From NCBI GenBank assembly GCA_018398585.1, contig JAGTTD010000011.1, forward strand, positions 21,618,926-21,682,925: 64,000 nt of DNA, written 5' to 3'. Of the stretch, positions 52,399 to 63,528 are shown piece after piece. The notes below the pieces were generated by a model. The model saw only the letters and a list, made by a program, of their open reading frames with translations, did not search any database and had not been told where the DNA came from. The number at the start of each line of letters is the position of its first letter. The first letter of the stretch is position 1. The stretch comes from Simmondsia chinensis. Taxonomy: Eukaryota; Streptophyta; Magnoliopsida; Caryophyllales; Simmondsiaceae. Both the position numbers and the translations under genes were made by a program.

Positions 52399-52515
52399 AC
52401 AGCCTCTCTTTGGGGTAGTATCATAAAGGAGTAAGGCTGCGTATATCCCACTCCCACTCTAACCTTGCTTAAGCGGGAGTCCTTAAGACACTGGGTTTGT
52501 TATTATTGTTGTTGC
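52399..52515 (+). repeat. SINE tail fragment 2
   Basis: GAGTAAGGCTGCGTATATCC through AAGCGGGAGTCCTTAAGACA to a TTATTATTGTTGTTGCTG end. Flanks GGTGCGTTTGA (52386) and GGTGTGTTTGA (52522) may be an imperfect target duplication. Confidence 0.75.
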
Positions 52516-53829
52516 TGTTTTTGGTGTGTTTGACTTAACTCATTTACAAACATAGTGTGTGGTCAAACAAAGCCTTTTATAAAGTGTTTGTTTCACGCCT
52601 AAAATCATTAAGTATGTCCCTTCTAGATTTTAACCGAATCCTTTTGGGAAATTATAACTTATGTACTATACGTTTTGAACTTTTATCGCTTAAATATCGT
52701 GGCATTTCATTATATACAATGTGGTACACCAACGTTTGAAAATTTTATTACCTAGGTACCTTACGCTAGAATCCATATAATTTTTATTAGGACAAACAAA
52801 TTTTCTTAAAAAAAAATGCAGATGCATTATATGATTATGACAATATATAAGCCATGTTAGAGTTTTTCTTTTGTGAAAATATAGAGGATTACTAAAAAAA
52901 GTCACTAAATTCATGCACTCGATACGTCTATATATCAAACTACCGTGTTGTGTCAGCATTTTCCAATGACAAATCATCGAATTATGACCTCGCACTTTTA
53001 TATTATTGGACCTGTGTTCCGCATACAAAATTCTATAAAAAACCTATCGAATTTTTTTAGAAGATAACTAATTGATAAATTTTTTTAATTTAATAATATA
53101 TATATATATATTAAAACATAGAGTAAATATAATTGATAAATACTCAAAAAATCCGTTTTAATTTCCCAAATTTTTGTATCAGCCTCTTGTGGTTGGAATC
53201 TCGTAGTCCTAGAGGTTACAACTTAATTAGGTACCTTAATTGCTGGCAGATAATTGTTCCTTTTACTCAAAAGAAGTGAGATGCAAACCCCCCCTAAGCA
53301 GAAAAGTGAAAGTATGCATATCCTTAACGGTCTTATTAGGCTTATAGCCGTTCCATTCGAATGTAACTTTATGGTTTACGATGTTTTGTTTTTGACTGGC
53401 TCGAAGATATACTTGAAAGCAACTGATGCTTTTTGTGCATTCTTCCAACATCATAATTGTACCCACAACCTTTTCTTTTGTCATAATTTTAAATATATTT
53501 TATGTTTCTTAAACTTCAATCGTAAATCAAGGCTATTATTATCCATAAATGTATATAATGCTGGAACCTATTTATGTTTGACTTAACCTTCCACCAGCAA
53601 CATGCAGTAAGGCTATTAATTTTATGACAAAAGGACTTGGGGATTTCGAAGCATTGTATTCTTAAACTAAAATAGCTGAAAGGACCAACATGATTAAAAT
53701 CTCCCTACCAGCATGCGATAGCAAGGATTAGGATGCACTCTTTAGTCTTTGTCTAACACGCTCCAAAAGTAAAGCAAGCCTCCCTTTTAGACCTTCCCCA
53801 CATTAACTTGGTCCCCAAGTATTTATTAT
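52516..53829. other. AT-rich sequence, possible worn foldback element
   Basis: 52640-52770 contains TTATCGCTTAAATATCGTGG, ATATACAATGTGGTACACCA and TTACCTAGGTACCTTACG, M1-like phrases; the matching arm near 53040-53170 is too decayed to prove. A TA microsatellite lies at about 53098-53110. Frames at 53254-53586 have no recognised domain. Confidence 0.4.
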
Positions 53830-54170
53830 AATTTTCCGCGGGCTGAACTCCAAAAAAATTCATACAACGGGTTCTGCAATGACACGTTTGGAGAGAACAA
53901 AGCCTAAGGTTTTAGAATATTGACTTCCGGACTTGAGCCAGCACAAAGAAGATTGATGATGTTTTTAATAGCCAAGCACGACTCTTCATTAGCCTCAAAG
54001 AACAAAATACAGCTATTGGCAAATAAATGTTGGGGGCGTATGATGTTTAATGCTTTAAGGGGGCCATGACCCCCTTTCAACCACATCAGAAATCAAACAT
54101 GAGAAGGCATCCATAACCAGAATGAGCAGGTAGGGGGATAAAGGATCACCTTGACATGTTAGCTTGTGTT
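53830..54170 (-). pseudogene. LINE reverse transcriptase fragment
   Basis: In reverse: LTCQGDPLSPYLLILVMDAF near 54165-54105, then after a frameshift HLFANSCILFFEANEESC near 54028, where the catalytic FADD has become FANS, and SSPEVNI near 53925. Only the RT palm survives. Confidence 0.75.
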
Positions 54171-55150
54171 TAATGTTTTAAGGAGTCATGTCATTTTCTA
54201 GTAAAAAGTTCATTATATGCAGATAATAATCATACGTAACAAGTTTTTTGTAAGGGTTTTTTTAGTTGATTCAGAAATTTATCAACTATTTTTTTTATAA
54301 TACAGTTTGAAGGCTGTTTATAAATTTATACGTGTTTTTGTTGTTAGATTAACGGTTAACCGGTATAATCGAATCGTATTACCGATTTACCAAAGGGCGA
54401 TTCATAGAGTTTTGTTAACTTTACGGTTCAATATCTATAAATATTTTAGTTCTGATTAATTAGACTAGAATAGTTATCCATTCGATTAATTGAACCATGA
54501 ATTACCATAAATCTTACCACTAACATTCTGCCTTTATAGTATAGTTATGACTACATTTATAGTACTTCATAGAAAGACCAAATATATAACCACATCTTGG
54601 GAGCGAAACTGTTGTTGTGGTAGTGATTTGTCCTTCAGTTCAAAAATAAGAAATATTGTGTTCAGAGCTCATTCTTTAACTTTTTAGGTGTTGGTTTTTG
54701 TTTTGAAGGAAAATATCTTACCCTTTACGAATACAAAAAAAGAAAAAAAAATTATATATAGCCACATCTTGGACGCATAGGGCATTGAAGTTTACATAGA
54801 TTCTCGTTGGGTTCACACCGAAAGTAAGTTCTCGTAGAAATCTGAGCTATTCAGGTCATCACTTGTGCATGAATTTTCCTGGAAATGGGATTTGTGTGTT
54901 TTGTTTTCATTAAGACTCTGCTTGTTTTGGGGGAAAAATATGTTTTTGAAACTAGTTTTTCTCCTTTTCTTTGTTTGGTTCAATTTTTTTGACCGAAAAA
55001 CTTTTCTTCCCTTTTAAAAGGGGGAAGTCATCATTCCGAATGGCCCAAAAAATTGTGAAAGTGCAGATCGGGCCGGATATAGATCAGACCAAAATAAACT
55101 AGACGGGATCTTATTAGATCGCTAGAGGCAATAACGTGGAACAATAATCG
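54171..55150. other. Intergenic with a GGTTAACC scrap
   Basis: 54352-54510 holds ACGGTTAACCGGTATAATCG and related words, a fragment of the MITE type seen at 44930. The rest shows nothing. Confidence 0.4.
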
Positions 55151-55179
55151 GACAAAGAATGATCAGTTAGCACCAAATC

Positions 55180-55700
55180 TTGGAGTAAATTATATGTATC
55201 CATTTATCATCTAGGTATCCTAAATTTTCAACATATACAATGGAATACCTTAATTTTAAACATTTTATTATTTAGGTACCCCGAAATTTTAAAATTTTAT
55301 CATTAGGTGCTTTTTTTGTTGAAATTTAATAGATTTTCTTTAGAAAATACTAAAATGGAGCATAATTCTGAAAATATATCAGTATTTAATTAGAATTTGA
55401 TGGTTTTTGCCAAAAAAATGTGAACATGACATATGATTTCGGCCATATTTAGGCAGTTTAAATCAACATTCGATTAATATTTTATCGTAATTTGCTGCAT
55501 TTTATCTAAAACATTGGCATAGCTTATAAACATTATCATAATTAGTTAAAATAGCATTTTTGTATGAAATTGATCAGATTCTTAAAAAAATTCATCAAAT
55601 TTGGATATAGGTTACCTAGTGATAAAATATTCAAACATTAGAGTACCTCATTGTATATATTAAAAAGTTAGCGTAGGTATAAAAGCTCAAAACTCAGGGT
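55180..55700. repeat. Foldback MITE, family M1, both arms
   Basis: Left arm: ATTTATCATCTAGGTATCCT, ATATACAATGGAATACCTTA, TTATTTAGGTACCCCG. Right arm in reverse: TTAAGGTACCCTGAGTTTTG, ATATACAATGAGGTACTCTA, TATCACTAGGTAACC. Same build as 19611-20140. Confidence 0.65.
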
Positions 55701-56157
55701 ACCTTAATAATAATTTACTTAGATAATTTCAAATATATTGTATAGGTATAAGACGATTAGTAGAAGATGTTTTCTCTTAAAACAAACAATGAATAACGTA
55801 AAATCAGAGCATATTTTTCGTTGAAACAAATAATGGAAAACCTCAAGAGGAATCTTATTTTTCATGAAAAATCTTTTATAAAGAGAAATGTTTGACTGAG
55901 TAAGAATACTTCCCTCGAAACAAATAAAATCTAGAAGAGAAATAAAACTTCTAGAAACTATAACTTAACTGACATCTCTTAGCCAATTCTTTCGCTTTGA
56001 GAGAATATTTCCAGTACCATTTGACATTCAGTCATTTCCCAACATAAAAAGAAAAATGACCCACTTTTCATCAATTTTTTGTTTGCAAGGATTTTCTAAA
56101 TATAATATGATCAGGTACTTTGATATTTGGTGTGAGTTGTTGACTGTTAGCTATTAG
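55701..56157. other. Intergenic, nothing recognised
   Basis: AT-rich with GAAACAAATAAT-type repeats; no gene. Confidence 0.4.
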
Positions 56158-56395
56158 TAATGCAGCGCGAATACAAAACTTAGGAAAACGAAAGGTTCTA
56201 TAGTCTTTCTTTAAATTGCTAAAACAAGTAAAAACAAAGGAGAAAAATACCATTCTTAATTCTCACAACCCGAGAATAAGAAAGAAACACATAAAAAATA
56301 TTGAAAGTCTAAGAAATTGAATGCCCTAAATCCTAGATCTCCTCTTGCTAAAATCGAGGAGCTATCTTGACAAGAATAAAAGCCTAAAATTAAAA
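56158..56395 (-). repeat. Family B LTR (B3), 3' half, minus orientation
   Basis: In reverse it reads GCTCCTCGATTTTAGCAAGA, GGTTGTGAGAATTAAGA and ends GCGCTGCATTA, matching family B LTR ends. It stops exactly where the plus-strand element B2 begins, so B2 probably inserted into it. Confidence 0.7.
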
Positions 56396-56467
56396 TGATG
56401 CAGCTCGATAACAAGCTTGGCAGGATTCTTGGTGGCTGCGAGTTGGTGGCTTCTTGGTTGGCGGGTT

Positions 56468-57492
56468 TGTTGAAAATATACCACGTACAACTGAAAATAC
56501 TGCACTAATACTGCGTATAATTATGCGTAAATTATTGCTATAGATTATCGAAAATTACAGTAAAATTAACCAAAAAAGTACTGCTGAAAATTACAGTAAA
56601 ATAACTAAAAATTGCGGTAAAATAAGCTAAAAAATTACTGTAAATTAAACAATGAAAAACAGTCAAAAACCAGCGTTAAATTTTGGTATAATGCAGTATA
56701 AGTTTCAGCAATATTATACCGTACAAAACCACAGCCAAATAGATGAACACGATAATCAAATAATACCGAAAGAGGAAGAACAGGTTAAAATATACCGAAG
56801 CTACCATGCCATGGGAAATACCACTGTCCTAAAAGACGATTTCGCCTCTGCTTCGGTGCAAATAGATGAGTAGGCGGCCATTCTCCAGGATTTACACAAT
56901 CCGACCCTTAATGTGCACTCGTTAATTGCCGGCTAGGAACGCCTCAAACTTTGCCCAGAAATTGAAGAGAATAGAAGATGAGACGGGAGCGAGAGAGAAG
57001 AGAATTGGTTGCTATTGTGTATGTATCACCATATGAAGGCCTTAATTTATACTGAATAATCAAGCTCCAACAACCATATTTTTAGTTAATGCAGTCCCCA
57101 ACAACAATATTTTGTTTTAATGCAGTCCCAACAGCCATATTTTGTTTTAATACAAAAAATCATAACTGATTTAATGCGGAGATTAGCAGCGTTTATGTAT
57201 TTTCCGATAAAATAAATATACCCGATGTAAAAGGCTCACCCACACCCTCGCCCGAGCACGACACAGCGTGGTGGGTGGGCGGCGCGTGTGTGGTTCCCAC
57301 CATTCCTTCACCCAAGGCTTAATTCAAATGGGTTAAAAACATACACCCTTATAAATTCAACTACCCCCTTTAAATTGTCAATGTGGGATTGGGAACCTTT
57401 ATTTTGTATTTACAATGTGGGATGGGGGTATTTACCAATTGGGATATAACTTTCCTACTAATTTGGATTTAGCTTGTATCATTTTTCTAACA
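56468..57492 (-). repeat. copia 3' LTR
   Basis: About 1025 bp. It contains AT-rich sub-repeats (AAAATTACAGTAAAATAA-type units, 56530-56650), a TATA-like region and a GTGGGAT block near 57365-57420. Confidence 0.92.
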
Positions 57493-58091
57493 ATCTCCCA
57501 CAACGGATACAAGCGAAAGAGAAAGAAAAGGAATAGACTGGGCAAAGGGAGTTTGGTTTTTCAGTGCTGATGTCTTGCGACTTGAATTGTCACCTAGTGT
57601 AACCCAAGTTTAGGACCAACATCTTGCAAGGTGACTTTCGTCTTGAACCTCACAAGGGGTTGTATAGTCTTCCACTTGGACACATGCCAACTCCATATCT
57701 CGACAATTCCTGCGGTTGGGAGCGTTTAATCGGCCATGCGCTCGTCCTGGATATTCATAGGCGCTCTAGAAGGCAAGTCTCAAATCCTTCATAGGGAGCA
57801 GCTAGACTCCCACACCTATATAGGTGGATCCCATCAAGTGTGTGTTACCGCACACCACCAAACATATGGATATGGGTCCATTAAGAGCTTTAAGCTCAAC
57901 CTTACCTCTGGTAACATACAGACAGTGTCCATCAAGTGCAAGCCTAACTTACACCACCAAATATATGGCTATAGACCCGTCTCCGCATTGTCACACCATA
58001 GGGAGGGACAACATTAGTCACAGTGCATTTCTCGAATGAAACTATGACTTCTCACATGAACCTGTTAAAACCAGGTTGGATACATCACAGT
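57493..58091 (-). other. copia 3' non-coding interior with polypurine tract
   Basis: The tract reads TTGTGGGAGAT in reverse, directly against the LTR. Between it and the RNase H stop lies non-coding sequence with two imperfect copies of a CATCAAGTG..ACCACCAAA(C/T)ATATGG block (57832-57870 and 57932-57970). Confidence 0.65.
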
Positions 58092-59246
58092 TTAATCATG
58101 TATAGACTTTAATCCCATCCCCCTTGATGTTTCTACAATCATTTTACGACAAAAGCCTTTTGTCAATGGATCCGCAAGATTCTTTTCAGACTTTACATAG
58201 TTTAGTGATATCACTCCACTTTCTAGTAGATCTTTCATAATCATATGCCTGAGAAGAATGTGTCTCCTCTTACCATTATAAACCTTGTTCTTAGCCACAG
58301 CAATTGCAGCTTGACTATCAGAGTGAAGCGACACTGATGGAGCTGGAAGCCCCCACAATGGCACGTCTCCCAATAGACTTTTTAACCACTTGGCTTCATG
58401 ACCTGCCAACTCAAGAGCAATAAACTTAGATTCCATAGTAGACGTAGCAGTACAAGATTGCTTAGATGAGGATATAGCACCTCCAGCTAGTGTGAACACA
58501 TATCCACTAGTGGAATTAATTTCATCGTTATCAGACACCCAATTGGCGTCACAGTATCCTTCTAATACAGCGGGAAACTTTCCATAGTGAAGTCCCCAAT
58601 CCACAGTTCCTTTCAAATATTTAAGCAATATTTTTAACGCATTCCAATGCTCTTGATTAGGGTTATGTGTGTATCTGCTGAGTCTACTTACAGCATATAC
58701 AATGTCAGGTCTAGTGTAGTTCATAAGAAACATAAGGCTACCAATTATTTTGGCATATTCAGATTGGCACATAGCAACATCTTTATGTTTAGTTAGATGT
58801 ATATTGGAGTCATAAGGTGTTCTTATAGGATTAGTATTAACCATGTTGAACTTTCTAAGTACCTTCTCAACATATTGAGACTGGTTTAAACTTATGCCTT
58901 CTGGAGTTTTTATAATTTTAACTCCTAAAATTACGTCTGCCTCACCCATATCTTTCATCTCAAATTTAGAGCATAGAAAGTTTTTCGTTTCACTTACAAC
59001 ATTCAAGTATGTGCCAAATATCAGCATATCATCAACATATAAACAAATTATTACACATCCATTTGAATCAGACTTAGAATGCACACAAGAATCAACATTG
59101 TTTACAAGAAAATTATTAGCTGCTAGTGTGCTGTTAAATTTCTCATGCCACTGTTTAGGTGCCTGTTTGAGGCCATATAGAGATTTTACAAGTTTACAAA
59201 CTTTAGTTTCATTACCGGGGACAACAAAACCCTCAGGTTGCTTCAT
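58092..59246 (-). CDS. copia reverse transcriptase (C-terminal part) and RNase H
   Basis: An open frame of 384 codons. It starts inside RT at [20 protein letters not shown], contains [16 protein letters not shown], the catalytic YVDD at residues 70-73, [20 protein letters not shown], and the RNase H domain with [46 protein letters not shown] and the end LADPLTKG. It is the last segment of a polyprotein; the ATG is not a true start. A one-base deletion at about 59245 separates it from the upstream RT part. All catalytic residues look intact. Confidence 0.9.
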   Translation of the reverse strand: MKQPEGFVVPGNETKVCKLVKSLYGLKQAPKQWHEKFNSTLAANNFLVNNVDSCVHSKSDSNGCVIICLYVDDMLIFGTYLNVVSETKNFLCSKFEMKDMGEADVILGVKIIKTPEGISLNQSQYVEKVLRKFNMVNTNPIRTPYDSNIHLTKHKDVAMCQSEYAKIIGSLMFLMNYTRPDIVYAVSRLSRYTHNPNQEHWNALKILLKYLKGTVDWGLHYGKFPAVLEGYCDANWVSDNDEINSTSGYVFTLAGGAISSSKQSCTATSTMESKFIALELAGHEAKWLKSLLGDVPLWGLPAPSVSLHSDSQAAIAVAKNKVYNGKRRHILLRHMIMKDLLESGVISLNYVKSEKNLADPLTKGFCRKMIVETSRGMGLKSIHD

Positions 59247-60530
59247 GTAATCTCTTCGTCTAGGTCACCATTAAGGGATGCTGTTTTAACATTCATTTGA
59301 TGCACTACTAAATCATGGATAGACGCAAAGGCGATCAAAGCTCTAATCGTGGCGATTTTAGCGACAGGTGAATAAGTATCAAAATAGTCTAACCCCTGTT
59401 TCTGGGTGCATCCCTTAGCCACTAACCTTGTCTTAAACTTGTCCATTGTCCTAGTAGCCTTCATTTTCTTTCTAAAGACCCACTTACAACCTATTAGCTT
59501 ACAACCTCTAGGAAGGTTTACCAATTCCCATGTGTGATTACTTAGAATTGATTCTAGTTCGCTATTAATAGCTTCCTTCCAAAACGTAGAGTCAACTGAT
59601 CTTATAGCCCCATCATAGGTTTTAGGGTCTTCCTCTAACATATAAACATTTGCAATTTCTTCATTTACGAAATTATCTTCTGATAGGAAAGTGGTAACGA
59701 AGTCAGGTCCAAAGTTGGTCTCTTTCCTAACTTTTTTACTCCTTCGAATTTCAGGAGTGCCTATATTGGTAGTATTATCATGACTAGCAGTTACAGTATG
59801 AGAAGGCAAACTAATAGGCTGTGCATCATTGGATTTCAAGGGAAATATATGTTCAAAGAATTCAGCATCTTTAGGTTTCATAATACTACCACATGCATAT
59901 GAATCATTAGATCCCTTAATTAAAAAGCAATAAGCAGCACTGTGATGAGCATATCTGATAAAAATAGAATTAATAGTTTTAGGTCCAATTTTACTCCGTT
60001 TAAAGTCAGGTAACCCAACCTTAGCTAGACACCCCCACACTTTCAAGTATTTCAGATTAGGTGCATAACCTTTCCACATTTCATATGGGGTTTTATCTAG
60101 TTTTTTATGAGGAATTCTATTAAGTACATGACAAGCAGATAATACCGCCACCCCCCTCATGTTATCAGGTAGTCCAGAACTAATAAGCATAGCATTCATC
60201 ATACCCTTTAAAGTTCTATTTTTTCTCTCTGCAACACCATTAGACTGTGGGCAGTAGGGTGGGCTTTGCTCATGTATTATTTCATTTTCCTCACAGAATC
60301 TTTCTAGAGAGGTTGGATCATATTCTCCTCCTCTATCAGACCTAACTCGTTTTATTTTTCTTCCTAACTAATTTTCTACTTCGGCTTTATATTTTAAAAA
60401 CATTTCTTCTGCTTCATCTTTAGTACTTAGGAGATATAGCATTGAGTATCTAGAGTGATCATCTACAAAGGTTATGTAGTATCTTTTTTCACCTCTACTC
60501 ATCAGACTTTTATAGTCTCCTAAATCAGTA
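59243..60530 (-). pseudogene. copia integrase and RT N-terminal part
   Basis: Integrase core from about 60530: NLIHTDLGDYKSLM-type start, TFVDDHSRYS, a TAG near 60368, then SDRGGEYDPTSLERFCEENE and SPPYCPQSNGVAERKNRTLK before 60202. The long frame 60202-59243 continues through the integrase C-terminus (LPDNMRGVAVLSACHVLNRI) to RT with WELVNLPRGCKLIGCKWVFR and [17 protein letters not shown], where a missing T shifts the frame. Confidence 0.88.
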
Positions 60531-60534
60531 TGAA

Positions 60535-61107
60535 CTAGTTCAAGAAGTGCAGTTTGTTTCTTAATGGACTTAATGGGATTTTTTTAGCATATTTAGCTTC
60601 TACACATACTTCACACTTATTAAAGTTGACATCATTGAAGTTAGGGATCATGTTCATTTTCTTAAGCCATTTAATTAATTCAACATTTATATGTCCTAAG
60701 CGAGCATGCCACAATTCAAGAGATTCAACAATATAAGCAGAAGAGGTACTAGCGATGTTATTCATGCAAACAGCATTAAGGACAAAGAGACCACCATTAC
60801 AAAAACCCTTGCCCACATATTCTCCATTCCTAGTCAGGACTAGTTTGTCTAAGTCAAAGGATAACTTCAACCCAGCTTTGATCAAAAGATTACTTGAAAT
60901 CAAATTTCTACACATATCAGACACATGCAGCACATTCGTTAAAGTAAGAAATTTTCCAGAAGTGAGTTTTAAAGAAATCTTCCCTTTTTCGAGGATTGGT
61001 GCAGCTGCAGAATTGCCCATAAAGACCACCTCTCCATTGGATATCTTCTGGTATTCCTGGAATATGTTTCTGTTTGTGCAGATGTGCCTGGTAGCCTCGG
61101 TATCCAC
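60535..61107 (-). pseudogene. copia protease and pre-integrase zinc region
   Basis: Frame of 190 codons. The protease active site, normally DSGATRH, reads VDTEATRHIC, so the Ser-Gly are lost although Asp remains. The rest of the protease is recognisable (LHVSDMCRNLISSNLLIKAG). The integrase zinc region follows with LELWHARLGHINVELIKWLK and CEVCVEAKYAKK. An indel in a T-run at 60579-60585 shifts the frame just before the integrase core. Confidence 0.88.
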
Positions 61108-61113
61108 TATCCA

Positions 61114-62016
61114 CTATGTCAAGTTGTTCACCATGTTCATCTCTGAAACAACAGCTACAATATTCTCTGCTTTTACAAGGTGGGCTTTGTTCTTTGGGTC
61201 TTTAGGCTGGTTCTTCTTACTTCTGCAGTCTCTGGCCATATGTCCACATTTTCCACAGTGATAGCAATCTCCGAGGAATTTGTTGTTCGGCTTTTGAATC
61301 TTTCCACCAGGCTTGAAATTTGAGTGATGCTTTTTTCCTTTGTTCTTGAACCTGTCAGCAGTACTAGGCCTAGCTTCGACAATATTAGCTTTAGAATGGT
61401 CGGAGTATGCGTACCCCTTGTCCTTAAGCCTATTTTCTTCTTCAATTTTTAAGTGGTCTACTAACTCCTCTAATGTCAAGTCCTTCTTCTTATGCATAAG
61501 TAGATTTCTATAATCCTTTCAAGATGGTGGATGTTTTTCAATTAAAACATATGCTTGAGTTATTTTGCAAATTTTAAGGACTTCTGACAAAAGAGTAGTT
61601 ACTATGTTTTCATATTCATGGACTTGATCAATGATTGGTTTATTGTCCACGAATTTGAAATCTAACAACTTACTGACAGCGTAATTTCTAGTCCCCGCAT
61701 TATCACCCCCATATTTTTTCTGTAGGGAATCCCAAATCTCTTTTGCGGTGCTTAATTTTATATAAATATCAAATAACCCATCACTCATATAATACAGTAA
61801 GTTTCCCCTCCAGGTTCGATTGTCTATGGTGAATTTTTCTTTATATGCTTTTTTCTCGTTTTCACCTTCAGGTGCCTTTTTCTCACAGAGTATGTAATCA
61901 AGACATACTAGTTGTAGGAAAAACAAAATTTTTTGGGACCACCTCTTATAGTTCTTCCCGTCAAGGGGCTCAACCTTAGACATGTCGGGAAGGGGTATTT
62001 TCGTTGCCATGTTCAA
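61114..62016 (-). pseudogene. copia gag, one internal stop
   Basis: Starts MNMATKIPLPDMSKVEPLDG at 62016, with WSQKILFFLQLVCLDYIL and a UBN2-type gag domain (LSTAKEIWDSLQKKYGGDNA). A TGA at about 61517 replaces a Trp codon (HPPS-stop-KDYRNLL). After it the frame is open from 61497 with LTLEELVDHLKIEE and the zinc knuckle CYHCGKCGHMARDC near 61275-61237. Gag forms the particle. Confidence 0.9.
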
Positions 62017-62028
62017 ATATTAGTACAT

Positions 62029-62044
62029 CAAAATCGTCTTTTAG
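62029..62044 (-). promoter_or_regulatory. Putative copia primer-binding region, LTR-complementary
   Basis: In element orientation the sequence two bases inside the 5' LTR is CTAAAAGACGATTTTG. It is not the common tRNA-Met site. It is the exact reverse complement of an LTR segment at 62397-62412. Confidence 0.6.
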
Positions 62045-62046
62045 AT

Positions 62047-63035
62047 TATTGAAAATATACCGCATACAACTGAAAATACTGCGCATAATTATGTGTAAAT
62101 TACTACTGTAAATTACCAAAAATTACGGTAAAATTAACCGAAAAAGTACTGCTAAAAATTACAGTAAAATAACCAAAAATTGCGGTAAAATAAGCAAAAA
62201 AATTGCTGTAAATTAAACAATAAAAAAAAATCAAAAACTAGCGTTAAAATTTGGTATAATGCGGTATAAGTTCCAGCAATATTATACCGTACAAAACCAC
62301 AGCCAAATAGATGAACACGACAATCAAATAATACCGGAAGAGAAAGAACAGGTTAGAATATACCGAAGGTAGCGTACTGTGGGAAATACCACTGTCCTAA
62401 AAGACGATTTTGCCTCTGCTTCGGTGCAAACAGATGAGTAGATGGCCGTCCTCCAGGATTTACACAATCCGACACTTAACGTGCACTCGTTAATTGCCGG
62501 TTAGAAACGCCTCGAACTTTGCCCAGAAATTGAAGAGAATAGAAGATGAGATGGGAGCGAGAGAGAAGAGAATTGGTTGCTATTGTGTATGTATCACCAT
62601 ATGAAGGCCTTAATTTATACTAAATAATCAAGCTCCAACAGCCATAAATTTAGTTAATGCAGTCCCCAACAGCCATATTTTGTTTTAATGCAAAAAACAG
62701 TAATTGATTTAATGAGGAGATCAGCAGCGTTTATGTATTTTTCGATAAAATAAATATACCCGATGTAAAAGGCTCACCCACACCCACCCCCGAGCATGGC
62801 ACAACGCGAGGGGCGGGCGGCGCGCACGCGTGTGGTTCCCTCCATTCCTTCACCCAAGGCTTAATTCAAATGGGTTAAAAACATGCACCCTTATAAACCC
62901 AACTACCCCCCTTTAAATTGTCAATGTGGGATTGAAAACCTTTATTTTGTATTCACAATGTGGGATGGGGGTGTTTACCAATTGGGATACAACTTTCCTT
63001 TTAATTGGGATTTAGCTTGTATCATTTTTCTAACA
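62047..63035 (-). repeat. copia 5' LTR
   Basis: 989 bp, close to the 3' copy with small indels. Its inner end reads TATTGAAAA on the plus strand instead of TGTTGAAAA. A TATA-like TAGTATAAATTAAGG lies near 62607-62621 in reverse. Confidence 0.92.
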
Positions 63036-63499
63036 GGGTTTGGAAGGTAGAGCTCATACACCTGCACTAGGGGATAGCTATGGTGACACGTAGTGAAAGA
63101 TGGTTTGGAGGCAAGAGGTTGTGGCGGCATGGTGGGACGACTTGGCGTCAGGGCGTGGCGGATGCGGAGAAGAGACGCGGTTTGAATTAGGTTAGGATTA
63201 GTTTAAATTTCAGATTTAAATTAGATTTGAATTACTTTAAATTTTAGATTTAAATTTTATATTTATCTTTTAGAGTTTAATTCTAATTATGATAGCTCCT
63301 CTGTATATAAAATAGGAACCTAGGGTTTTAGTTAGCTTGGATTTTTTAGATTTTATGAGTTATTTGAGAGCCTCTTTCTCTAGTTGTGAGAATTGAGCGT
63401 ATTTTTGCCTCTTTGTTTCCTTAGTGAGTTAATGAAATAAAAGAGAAGGCCGTTGAACCTTTTTGTTATCCTAAATTTCCACTTATGAGCTGCATCAAT

Positions 63500-63516
63500 T
63501 AGTATTAAAATTTGGA
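63500..63516 (+). promoter_or_regulatory. B2 primer-binding site, degenerate
   Basis: TTAGTATTAAAATTTGG corresponds to TTGGTATCAGAGCTTGG with G-to-A and C-to-T changes only, as expected from decay of methylated DNA. Confidence 0.65.
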
Positions 63517-63528
63517 ACGATTTCTTAG

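Larger units (their letters stand above)
56468..63035 (-). mobile_element. Ty1/copia retrotransposon, nearly complete
   Basis: Perfect 5-bp duplication GGGTT at 56463-56467 and 63036-63040. LTRs at 56468-57492 and 62047-63035; plus-strand ends TGTTGAAAA and TTTCTAACA. The gag-pol order gag, protease, integrase, RT, RNase H is the copia order. Lesions are few: a stop in gag, a changed protease site, one stop and two single-base frameshifts in pol. I lean to a Tork-like lineage but cannot prove it. Confidence 0.95.
56396..63497 (+). repeat. B2 5' LTR, split by copia
   Basis: The parts 56396-56467 and 63041-63497 total about 530 bp, like the 509-bp B1 LTR. GGTTTTAGTTAGCTTGG, TTGTGAGAATTGAGCG and AATGAAATAAAAGAGAAGGC correspond to B1 LTR sequence. 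Confidence 0.83.

Noticed and set aside
53254..53586. Possible small host gene
   Set aside because: Frames on both strands overlap, with no motif, intron signals or composition unlike the background.
58894..59250. Plus frame of 118 codons
   Set aside because: Antisense shadow of the copia RT.
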